Of a stretch of 38,336 bases of DNA, positions 1 to 6,216 are shown piece by piece. Location: the IMG/VR virus record IMGVR_UViG_3300028384_000183, positions 1 to 38,336 of that record. One strand, written 5' to 3'. How positions within the stretch are numbered: the stretch's first letter is position 1; each line of letters opens with the position of its first letter. The position numbers and the translations under genes were made by a program. Source of the DNA: a virus. The notes under the pieces were generated by a model that was given only the letters and a program-made list of their open reading frames with translations, was not told the origin of the DNA and did no database searches.

Positions 1-8
1 AACAACAA

Positions 9-16
9 GATAAATA
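9..16 (+). promoter_or_regulatory. T4-type late promoter motif (GATAAATA)
   Basis: GATAAATA matches the cyanophage/T4 late promoter core NATAAATA read by the gp55 sigma factor, which is encoded at 20062-20553. It lies 25 bases before the ATG at 41, with a TAGGAG ribosome binding site in between. Confidence 0.7.
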
Positions 17-40
17 ACATAGTAGGAGTAATCAATCACC

Positions 41-583
41 ATGGCATCGAATGTAACCGTCCCCGTGCAGGATTTGGGTAGTCTCACTGATAATAGTGAC
101 AATCCTCAAACAACTGCTGCATATACAGTGAAAACTGGATTATACAGATTTATCAATGCTGATTCGCATAGCAATCATTTTGCATGGGGTGGTGCTCCTG
201 ATGTAGCGACGGACATGGTGGTCCATATGCCTGTCAATGGTGCTGAAATCTTCAAACTCGCCAAACCTAAGAAAGCAAACATTATTGCTGCAACTGCTGC
301 TAGTCCTTGTGTGCTAACTGTTGGTAGTGGTGGCACACCTGCTCATAACTTTGTGGTTGGTGATTACGTTACTATCACTGGTGGTGATACTGCTGCTTAC
401 AACGTGACTCATGTTGAAGTAACTGCTGTAACCGATACGACTATTACGATCTCTTCTGATCAGTCTGCTAGTGCTGCGTTTGCAGGTGCCGCTACTGTTG
501 CTAACAGTATCAAGATTCAGGCACAGGGTGATACCACAAATGGTCTGACCATGTATATCAATGAAATTCAAGTAACTGGTTGA
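41..583 (+). CDS. Putative virion structural protein with beta-rich module
   Basis: 180 residues, start ATG 41 after a TAGGAG Shine-Dalgarno and a perfect late promoter. I do not recognise a named family. The middle (about residues 78-160) is rich in Val, Thr, Ala and Gly, with the pattern 'VGDYVTITGGD...VTAVTDTTITIS', which resembles the small beta modules seen twice in the tail sheath gene at 8195 and in many marine phage virion proteins. There is no signal peptide and no membrane segment. Late transcription and composition suggest a particle component, but this is inference; it could equally be a neck or fibre-associated protein. Confidence 0.6.
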   Translation: MASNVTVPVQDLGSLTDNSDNPQTTAAYTVKTGLYRFINADSHSNHFAWGGAPDVATDMVVHMPVNGAEIFKLAKPKKANIIAATAASPCVLTVGSGGTPAHNFVVGDYVTITGGDTAAYNVTHVEVTAVTDTTITISSDQSASAAFAGAATVANSIKIQAQGDTTNGLTMYINEIQVTG

Positions 584-587
584 TGAC

Positions 588-1151
588 ATGCCTGCTAAGT
601 CGATCAAGCAACAACGTTTCATGGGTATGGTCCGACGTGCTCAAAAGACTGGGCAGGCGTCATCACCTGAGGAATTCATCAAAGAGGAAGACTACGATCG
701 CATGAAAGATCGTCGCATGGAGCGTGGTGGTGTTGGTGGTAATCAACGTTATGATCGTGCTCCTAAGGCAAACAATACCAAAAAGTTTGGTACTGGTAAG
801 ACTGTGATGCAGAAGGAGTTGGAAAAGAAGCACGGTAAGGGTAAATCTGCCCTGGATATGGTAAAGGCAGAGATTCGTGCCAAGCATGGCAAGGGTGCCA
901 TCAGGGAACGTGCTGACTTCTGGCATCCTGATCCTGAGAAGGATCGTAAGTTGGGTGGTCCTGGTGCTAACCAGCGTGCCCGTGAGGATCGTGCTGCATC
1001 TAAATCTAGTAGTTCATCTGCTAAATCAGGTAGACCTAAGTTGAAACCTGGTGAATCTTACATGCAGTATGCTAAAAGAGTACAAGGTAAGAGAAACGAG
1101 TCTGTTATCCCTTCATTCAAATCCTTCTTACAGGAGCATTATCATGGCTGA
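588..1151 (+). CDS. Basic hypothetical protein, DUF3008-like N-terminus
   Basis: 187 residues, very rich in Lys and Arg, starting MPAKSIKQQRFMGM. That opening resembles the DUF3008 family (MPAKSKxQQRFMGM). The middle contains repeated KHGKGK/KHGKGA tracts and a Ser run (about residues 139-146), so much of it is probably disordered and could bind nucleic acid. It ends in a short 'SFKSFLQEHYHG' tail that resembles the start of the protein at 1269. Function unknown. The gene follows the previous stop by four bases and overlaps the next start (1144) by eight bases. Confidence 0.65.
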   Translation: MPAKSIKQQRFMGMVRRAQKTGQASSPEEFIKEEDYDRMKDRRMERGGVGGNQRYDRAPKANNTKKFGTGKTVMQKELEKKHGKGKSALDMVKAEIRAKHGKGAIRERADFWHPDPEKDRKLGGPGANQRAREDRAASKSSSSSAKSGRPKLKPGESYMQYAKRVQGKRNESVIPSFKSFLQEHYHG

Positions 1152-1272
1152 ACAACAAACTAACGGCACATACAAGTGTCAATACTGTGGATTGACTTCC
1201 CCCAAGAATCACTGGAAACCCCAGAGATGGATGGAGAAGCACGAAGAGAACTGCCCTAAGAAACCAAGATGA
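1144..1272 (+). CDS. Tiny single zinc-finger-like protein
   Basis: 42 residues from ATG 1144. The pattern C-x2-C at residues 12-15, followed by H and a second H-x4-C near residues 32-37, looks like one small zinc-binding finger (YKCQYCG ... WMEKHEENC). I chose ATG 1144 over an upstream TTG or ATG because the longer reading would lie inside the previous gene and lacks the compact finger form. It overlaps the next start as ATGA (1269-1272). Role unknown; a DNA or protein adaptor is possible. Confidence 0.6.
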   Translation: MAEQQTNGTYKCQYCGLTSPKNHWKPQRWMEKHEENCPKKPR

Positions 1273-1763
1273 TTACCTTCAAAGAGTATCTGGAAGAAGC
1301 AAAGAACTGTCCTGAGGGCACTAAGTATTGTAACAAGTGTCAATCTTGTGTTGCCAAAACTTGTGAAGAGAAGGCAATGAAAGAGAGCAGTGACCAAGCA
1401 ATGGCAAACAAGCAACAAATGATTGCTCGTAAGCAACTTATGGTCAATAGACAGAAACTGCAACTTCAAATGAAGGCAGTCGCTAAGAAAAAGTCTACTG
1501 ATATGCATGTTCAGGAAGGTGCTGCCTGGACTAAGAAGTCAGGAAAATCTGAGTCTGGTGGACTGAACGAAAAAGGACGTAAGTCATATGAGCGTGAGAA
1601 CCCTGGTTCTGACCTCAAAGCACCGTCTAAGGAAAAGGGTAACAAGCGACGAGCGTCGTTCTGTGCTCGTATGAAGGGGATGAAACGTAAGTTAACCTCT
1701 AAGAAGACAGCGAGCGATCCAGACAGTAGAATTAACAAGTCTTTGAGGGCTTGGAATTGCTAA
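1269..1763 (+). CDS. Conserved marine T4-like phage protein (DUF6321-like C-terminus)
   Basis: 164 residues. The N-terminus MITFKEYLEEAK is followed by a Cys cluster (C14, C21, C24, C27, C32), which could bind metal. A Gln/Lys-rich helical stretch (about 45-75) follows. The C-terminal part (about 86-164: AAWTKKSG, ENPGSDLKAP, RASFCARMKGMK, KTASDPDSRINKSLRAWNC) is strongly conserved in marine T4-like phages; I believe it is the domain called DUF6321. No known biochemical role. Strongly basic, so DNA association is plausible but unproven. Confidence 0.7.
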   Translation: MITFKEYLEEAKNCPEGTKYCNKCQSCVAKTCEEKAMKESSDQAMANKQQMIARKQLMVNRQKLQLQMKAVAKKKSTDMHVQEGAAWTKKSGKSESGGLNEKGRKSYERENPGSDLKAPSKEKGNKRRASFCARMKGMKRKLTSKKTASDPDSRINKSLRAWNC

Positions 1764-1981
1764 TTCAATTCTACATTTTTACAACAGTAATTCTATGTTT
1801 GGTCGCATACGCTGGCATTGACGCCACTATGCGACTTTTTCTTTATATAGACTTAAAGTTGCGTCATGTATGGATTTCTGCTAGGGTATATCCCATGAGA
1901 CTTAGAATGGAAAAAGAACTAGGTCTCCCGCTCACACCACCTTGGAAACACCGTTGGGGACTTAAAAACTATGACGAATGA
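1751..1981 (+). CDS. Small membrane protein
   Basis: 76 residues using a TTG start at 1751 that overlaps the end of the previous gene by 13 bases. A single hydrophobic segment covers about residues 4-24, followed by a basic, Arg-rich tail (RMEKELGLPLTPPWKHRWGLKNYDE). The next in-frame ATG (1829) would remove the membrane segment, so TTG is preferred. Similar small one-segment membrane proteins are common in cyanophages; function unknown. Confidence 0.55.
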   Translation: MELLIQFYIFTTVILCLVAYAGIDATMRLFLYIDLKLRHVWISARVYPMRLRMEKELGLPLTPPWKHRWGLKNYDE

Positions 1982-2273
1982 CAAAGACATGTCAGACTTC
2001 TCATTAGAGAGGAAAGAATGCGAAAAGTGTGGTGCCACTTGGATTAACGGTAAACATGTTTGGCGTGGCACAGGTAATACATACAAAGATAGTGAACTAG
2101 ATCTTGCTGGATTGGTTTGTAACAATCTGGGCAATCACCAATGTATCAATCCTAAAAAGGGTCAGACTGGTGGTCAAACCTGGGAGTACAGATCTGGGTA
2201 TATCGATGGAATGATCAAAGGTAAGAAAGACTCAATGTCAGAACTCCGTGACAAGTTTAACTTTGATGATTGA
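1971..2273 (+). CDS. Hypothetical protein with four cysteines
   Basis: 100 residues from ATG 1971, overlapping the previous gene by 11 bases; an internal ATG at 1989 is an alternative start. C-x2-C (CEKC, about residues 17-20) and two later cysteines (LVCNN, HQCIN) with nearby His residues suggest a small metal-binding fold. I do not recognise the family. It is the last gene before the plastocyanin transcription unit. Confidence 0.5.
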   Translation: MTNDKDMSDFSLERKECEKCGATWINGKHVWRGTGNTYKDSELDLAGLVCNNLGNHQCINPKKGQTGGQTWEYRSGYIDGMIKGKKDSMSELRDKFNFDD

Positions 2274-2290
2274 ATTCTGAGTAGTCTAAC

Positions 2291-2309
2291 CTAAATAGTG
2301 CAGTTGCAC
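2291..2309 (+). promoter_or_regulatory. Late-promoter-like CTAAATA with small hairpin
   Basis: CTAAATA at 2291-2297 resembles the CTAAATA elements before gp18, gp20 and hsp20 in this window. It is followed directly by a GTGCA-GT-TGCAC inverted repeat (2298-2309), nine bases before the petE ATG. It would place the photosynthesis and carbon-metabolism genes under late or middle-late control; the match to the full NATAAATA core is imperfect. Confidence 0.45.
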
Positions 2310-2317
2310 AAAGTAGT

Positions 2318-2641
2318 ATGAAGTTTATTCTCACTTTGTTCGCTGCACTATTTTTTGCTTTACCTGCATGGGCAGTAGATGTCCAGATGGGGTATGGCGG
2401 TAATTTAGTCTTTGAACCCGCAGAAGTTACTATTGCTGCTGGCGAATCAGTCCATTTTGTAAACAACATGTTACCACCCCACAACGTTGTTGTGGAAGAT
2501 CATCCCGAACTCTCACATGAAGGTCTGGCAATGATGCCAGGTGAAGAGTTTGATGTTGCATTTCCTGAGGCAGGTGACTACACTTACTGGTGTGGTCCCC
2601 ATAAGGGTGCAGGTATGATCGGAACGGTACATGTTGAATGA
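2318..2641 (+). CDS. petE: Plastocyanin
   Basis: 107 residues. Small blue-copper electron carrier that moves electrons from cytochrome b6f to photosystem I in the thylakoid lumen. Residues 1-19 form a signal peptide ending AWA. The cupredoxin copper ligands are all present: His55 (PPHNVV), Cys92, His95 and Met100 (YWCGPHKGAGM). Length is normal for a precursor of this family. It is followed by PTOX with an ATGA overlap (2638-2641), so the two electron-transport genes are probably co-translated. It appears intact and is a typical cyanophage auxiliary gene. Confidence 0.95.
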   Translation: MKFILTLFAALFFALPAWAVDVQMGYGGNLVFEPAEVTIAAGESVHFVNNMLPPHNVVVEDHPELSHEGLAMMPGEEFDVAFPEAGDYTYWCGPHKGAGMIGTVHVE

Positions 2642-3138
2642 AACAATTTAACAAATACGTACTAGATGTAACGGTGGCGATCCTTGACTACCTTTACAGG
2701 GGTCGTCATTACCAGAGATTCTGGGTGCTCGAAGAGATTGCTCGGGCACCATATTTTGCGTTTCTTAGTGTACTACATTTTCGTGAGAGTATGGGACTTC
2801 GTGGTCCTGAACATCTCTATTTGATGAAAGAGCACTTTGCACAGTCAGTCAATGAAACAGAACATTTGGAGTATATGGAAAGTCGGGGCGGTAATTCTTA
2901 TTGGATTGATCGCTTTGTCGCCAAACATCTCGTACTTATCTACTATTGGGTCAACGTGGTTTATTATGGGATATCTCCTCGCAATGCATACCATCTGTCT
3001 TATGAAGTAGAAATTCATGCCGCAGAAACTTATGCAAAGTTTCTTGCTGAGTATGGTCATGACGATAAGATTCTTGAAATCTTAAACGATGAATTGGAAC
3101 ACTCTCGTGAATTAAACCTCGCTATGGAGAAAATATGA
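2638..3138 (+). CDS. ptox: Plastoquinol terminal oxidase (PTOX)
   Basis: 166 residues, alternative-oxidase/PTOX family: a di-iron membrane-bound enzyme that oxidises plastoquinol and reduces oxygen to water, relieving over-reduction of the photosynthetic chain. All expected ligand motifs are visible: Glu32 in VLEEIARAPYF, Glu73 and His76 in NETEHLEYME, Glu125 in VEIHAAETY, and Glu152/His155 in DELEHS. A hydrophobic stretch near residues 95-112 fits the monotopic membrane contact. Shorter than plant PTOX but normal for phage forms. Start overlaps the petE stop; its own stop overlaps the next small gene. Confidence 0.93.
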   Translation: MKQFNKYVLDVTVAILDYLYRGRHYQRFWVLEEIARAPYFAFLSVLHFRESMGLRGPEHLYLMKEHFAQSVNETEHLEYMESRGGNSYWIDRFVAKHLVLIYYWVNVVYYGISPRNAYHLSYEVEIHAAETYAKFLAEYGHDDKILEILNDELEHSRELNLAMEKI

Positions 3139-3266
3139 TTTTTGGAGATGTCTTACTTTGGGCAGCAATACCCTTTGTACTATCCACGATATATTTCGGG
3201 ATACGAAAGGGTAAAAATAACTATTACGAATCAGATGACTATGATGGAAACGGCACCGCTCACTGA
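3135..3266 (+). CDS. Tiny membrane protein between PTOX and zwf
   Basis: 43 residues from ATG 3135, overlapping the PTOX stop as ATGA. A hydrophobic N-terminal segment (about residues 3-22, DVLLWAAIPFVLSTIYFGI) is followed by a basic turn and an acidic tail (ESDDYDGNGTAH). It overlaps the first 32 bases of zwf. This kind of minute membrane protein is conserved in position in cyanophages as far as I recall; function unknown. Its presence shows that the zwf reading frame should not be started at the TTG 3142. Confidence 0.6.
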   Translation: MIFGDVLLWAAIPFVLSTIYFGIRKGKNNYYESDDYDGNGTAH

Positions 3267-4428
3267 CACCATAGTCATTTTTGGGGCGACTGGGGATCTT
3301 TGCAAACGCAAGTTGATCCCTTCCCTTTATAAACTATGGGAGAACAAGATAATCCCTGAGGACTTCAAAATTATTGGAGCATCTAGATCAGATCATACTA
3401 AGGAATCTTGGTGTGAAAAATTAGGAGATTATCCAGAAGAATTCAAACAGAACTTAGATTACATACGATGCGATCTATCCGATGTGGATAGTTTGCGAGC
3501 ATTACCATTGGAAGGACCCACTACATATTTCCTCTCTGTACCACCAGAAAGATATGAAAGTGCCATCGTCAATCTCAAAGCATCAGGACTCATTGATGAC
3601 CCAGAAACATCCCGTGTGGTTATTGAGAAACCCTTTGGGCACGATTATAAATCTGCTGATCATTTATCAACTGTGGTTGCTAGACATCTACGGGAGAAAC
3701 AAGTATATCGCATTGATCATTATCTCGGCAAAGATACTGTTAATAACATCCTTGCCACTCGTTTTAGCAACATATTACTGGAACCACTTTGGAACAGGCA
3801 GTACATAGAAGAAGTTCAAATCTTTGCTACTGAAACTATCGGTTGCGAAGGTCGTTCTCAATACTATGAGGCTGCTGGTGCAGTTAGAGATATGTTACAG
3901 AATCATATTTTGCAAGTGCTGGCACTCATTGCTATGGAGCCTCCTAGCAGAATGTCAGCAAAAGAAGTCAGAAGAGAGAAGACAAAAGTCTTAGCCGCCA
4001 CTAGACTATCAGAGAACATTATTTTAGGACAGTATGATGACTACCGTAGTGAAGAGGGCGTTGATCCTAACAGTGGTACTCCTACCTATTTTGCTGGTAC
4101 TTTATTCGTCGATAACTGGCGTTGGAAAGGAGTTCCTTTTAACGTAATGACTGGTAAGAAACTCCCCTATCAATGCGTAGAGGTAGTAATCAAACTTAAA
4201 GCACCACCGCTAAAACTCTATGAAGGTGAAATCAACGATCGTATTGTCATGGGAGACCAATCACACTTTGTCCATGCAGAAGAAGTGATGGAATCTTGGA
4301 GGATCGTAGATGATCTTCTCTGTACGGGTGATAGTTGTCCAATTCGCACTGTCCCTTATATTTACAGGGGCGTTTGGGGACCATGGCACAAAGTAGATTT
4401 AATCACTAAGTGGGATTTTCCAGCATGA
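3235..4428 (+). CDS. zwf: Glucose-6-phosphate dehydrogenase, internally shortened
   Basis: 397 residues from ATG 3235 (ATGs at 3241 and 3244 are alternatives). First enzyme of the oxidative pentose phosphate pathway, making NADPH for phage nucleotide synthesis. NADP-binding GATGDL is at residues 17-22, EKPFG at 131-135, and the active-site RIDHYLGKD at 159-167. Further conserved blocks (GAVRDMLQNH, PTYFAGTLFVDNWRWKGVPF, TGKKLP) follow. Near base 4251 the text jumps from NDRIVM straight to GDQSHFVHAEEVMESW. In other G6PDHs about 50 residues of the beta-sheet domain lie between these points, so an in-frame deletion is likely and enzyme activity is doubtful. The C-terminal WGPWHK is retained. 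Confidence 0.88.
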   Translation: MTMMETAPLTDTIVIFGATGDLCKRKLIPSLYKLWENKIIPEDFKIIGASRSDHTKESWCEKLGDYPEEFKQNLDYIRCDLSDVDSLRALPLEGPTTYFLSVPPERYESAIVNLKASGLIDDPETSRVVIEKPFGHDYKSADHLSTVVARHLREKQVYRIDHYLGKDTVNNILATRFSNILLEPLWNRQYIEEVQIFATETIGCEGRSQYYEAAGAVRDMLQNHILQVLALIAMEPPSRMSAKEVRREKTKVLAATRLSENIILGQYDDYRSEEGVDPNSGTPTYFAGTLFVDNWRWKGVPFNVMTGKKLPYQCVEVVIKLKAPPLKLYEGEINDRIVMGDQSHFVHAEEVMESWRIVDDLLCTGDSCPIRTVPYIYRGVWGPWHKVDLITKWDFPA

Positions 4429-4583
4429 GTCACGTACAACTGTTCGTTAGATCTGTCATGCAATCACAATGGTGCCTAGGCATCATGGGTATATTATTAG
4501 TTTTTGTTCCCATTATAGGAATGCACTTAGTTCATAAGTATGGTTGGGAACATTGGGAACCATTCACCAGGAGTCACAAATGA
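4425..4583 (+). CDS. Tiny membrane protein between zwf and gnd
   Basis: 52 residues from ATG 4425, overlapping the zwf stop as ATGA and ending in an overlap with the gnd ATG (4580). One hydrophobic segment covers about residues 17-37 (CLGIMGILLVFVPIIGMHLV), followed by a Trp/His-rich tail (WEHWEPFTRSHK). Its last codons contain the CAGGAG ribosome binding site used by gnd. I do not recognise a family. The codon-by-codon linkage to both neighbours makes a real gene likely. Confidence 0.6.
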   Translation: MSHVQLFVRSVMQSQWCLGIMGILLVFVPIIGMHLVHKYGWEHWEPFTRSHK

Positions 4584-5447
4584 AAGTAGGAATGATCGGA
4601 CTAGGACGGATGGGCGAGGGTATGTCCCGCCGTCTCATCAAAGCAGGACATGAAGTTTGGGGATATAGAAACAATACTGCTAAGGCAGAAGAGCAGTATG
4701 AGAAAGGTTACATCAGTGGATATGCCACTTCAATTCTCTCGACGCAGGGCAGAAAGGTTGTCTAAACTGGGCATCCAATATCTTGACTGTGGCACTAGTG
4801 GTGGTGTTTACGGTTTGGAGCGTGGATATTGTCTTATGGTTGGTGGTGCAACTGGTGCAGTATCCGTCTGCGCTCCAATCTTCCGCGCACTCTCTCCTGG
4901 AATTGGCTCCACTAACAGAACTGACCCTTTGAGTCATGAGACCTCTGCTGAACACGGTTGGTTGCATTGTGGTCCTGCTGGTGCAGGTCACTTTGTAAAG
5001 ATGGTCCACAATGGAGTTGAATATGGAATCATGCAAGCATACGCAGAAGGATTTAATATCCTGCATGAAGCAAATGCTGGGTCACACTACGTTAAAGAGG
5101 GCGATGCTGAGGTTGCTCCGATGGAAAATCCGAGAGATTATCAGTATGATATTGATGTTGCTGAGGTGGCTGAGTTATGGCGTCGTGGTTCTGTGGTTGG
5201 GTCTTGGTTACTCGATCTTACCGCTGATGTTCTACGCAGCGATAACCAACTTAGCAAGTTCGATGGGGGAGTATCAGACAGTGGTGAAGGTCGTTGGACT
5301 GTTCATGCTGCTGTGGATCTCGGTGTTCCAGCCCCTGTTATTACTACTGCTCTCTATGAACGTTTCGGATCTAGGAGACTCGGAAAATTTGCTAACCGTG
5401 TCCTCAACGGAATGCGAGCAATGTTCGGAGGACACGAAGTAAGGTGA
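4580..5447 (+). pseudogene. gnd: 6-phosphogluconate dehydrogenase, deleted and frameshifted
   Basis: The start ATG 4580 has a good AGGAG site. The first frame (to a TAA ending at 4765) gives the NADP-binding GLGRMG at about residues 7-12 and a normal opening up to about residue 50 (ISGYATS). From about base 4735 the homology continues in a different frame: RRAERLSKLG, DCGTSGGVYGLERGYCLMVGG, then the catalytic HFVKMVHNGVEY block and a normal C-terminus to 5447. About 50 residues that normally lie between (the VWxMVPxG and IIDGGNS blocks of the Rossmann fold) are absent. Even a ribosomal frameshift would not restore them, so as written no functional enzyme is made. Confidence 0.85.
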
Positions 5448-5665
5448 ACTTAATACTACGTCCCTTAGAAGACATAAATGACCCCGTGTGGAGTGTGATC
5501 TTTTCGATCATATTGCTCCTCATCGGGGTCTTTTACGTTGTCACATATATATTAGGTGTAGATACAAGAGAGTCTCATGGGAGCAATGGTGCCACCGAGT
5601 CGGAAGAGTTGCTACAACTTCCGAGTAGTCGAGATCAACCGAGTAGTGGACGGGGACACGATTGA
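5444..5665 (+). CDS. Small membrane protein after gnd
   Basis: 73 residues from a GTG start at 5444 that overlaps the gnd stop (GTGA). A strong hydrophobic helix covers about residues 14-37 (PVWSVIFSIILLLIGVFYVV), preceded by an RPLEDIND stretch and followed by a polar tail. The tail overlaps the thermonuclease gene for 89 bases in another frame, so the tail sequence may be constrained mainly by that gene. Third tiny membrane-protein gene in a row inserted between metabolic genes. Function unknown. Confidence 0.6.
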   Translation: MNLILRPLEDINDPVWSVIFSIILLLIGVFYVVTYILGVDTRESHGSNGATESEELLQLPSSRDQPSSGRGHD

Positions 5666-6038
5666 TGTCACGATTGACCTCGGTTTTGATTTATATAAAA
5701 AAGAAAGAGTTAGAGTTGCTGGCGTGGACACGCCAGAAAAACGCACGAGAGATCTCGAAGAAAAAGCACTCGGAATCGATGCAACCGTCTGGTTACAAGA
5801 AAAACTCGAAGGTGCTATTGAGGGTGATGATGATCTCGTTATTCGTACTGAACTTGTCGGTGGCGTCGGCAAATATGGCCGTCTTCTTGGTTGGTTATAC
5901 ATTGGGGACAGAGATGTGTCCCTTAATGAAGAAATGATTGAAGAAGGTTATGCTTGGCCTTATGACGGCGGAACAAAACAAAAGGACTTTGAAGAACTCA
6001 AAGAGATCCGCAGATCTAAGGGAACTTACCTTGGATGA
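5577..6038 (+). CDS. Thermonuclease (staphylococcal nuclease fold)
   Basis: 153 residues, ATG 5577 (5586 also possible). SNase-like nuclease: VVDGDTIDV at residues 23-31, the catalytic region ERVRVAGVDTPEKR (Arg46, Asp51, Glu54), GKYGRLLGWLY with Arg102, and the C-terminal EEGYAWPYDGG. These correspond to Arg35, Asp40, Glu43 and Arg87 of staphylococcal nuclease, so an active, calcium-dependent phosphodiesterase is expected. No signal peptide, so it probably acts inside the host, for example in host DNA breakdown; that role is inferred. It overlaps both neighbours. Confidence 0.85.
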   Translation: MGAMVPPSRKSCYNFRVVEINRVVDGDTIDVTIDLGFDLYKKERVRVAGVDTPEKRTRDLEEKALGIDATVWLQEKLEGAIEGDDDLVIRTELVGGVGKYGRLLGWLYIGDRDVSLNEEMIEEGYAWPYDGGTKQKDFEELKEIRRSKGTYLG

Positions 6039-6216
6039 ACCAGCATATGAATTGTCACTCACTATCGATGAGGTGAGAGCGTTATATAGTCATATACTAT
6101 ACGCAATAGAAACTTGGCCAGGTTCTCCTAGGAGACCTGCCGAGGAACAAGAGTATCTACACAACTTAAAGGTGACTCTTGCTTCTATGCTAATGGACTA
6201 TCAATTTTACAAATGA
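6031..6216 (+). CDS. Small helical hypothetical protein before terminase
   Basis: 61 residues using TTG 6031, which is preceded by an AAGGGA site seven bases upstream and overlaps the thermonuclease stop by eight bases. A longer in-frame reading from ATG 5938 exists but would lie inside the nuclease. The sequence is predicted helical with a conserved-looking Leu/Tyr pattern (TIDEVRALYSHILYAIETW ... LKVTLASMLMDYQFYK). Its place directly before gp17 recalls the small terminase gp16, but it is much too short and shows no gp16 signature, so I leave it unnamed. Confidence 0.55.
   Translation: MDEPAYELSLTIDEVRALYSHILYAIETWPGSPRRPAEEQEYLHNLKVTLASMLMDYQFYK

Noticed and set aside
3142-3234. zwf start at TTG 3142
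   Set aside because: It would add 31 residues without similarity to G6PDH and overlap most of the small membrane-protein gene at 3135-3266.
4580-5447. Programmed ribosomal frameshift in gnd
   Set aside because: A shift would join the frames but not restore the missing part of the NADP-binding fold.
6031-6216. Small terminase subunit gp16
   Set aside because: Right place but only 61 residues and without the helix-turn-helix and oligomerisation regions.
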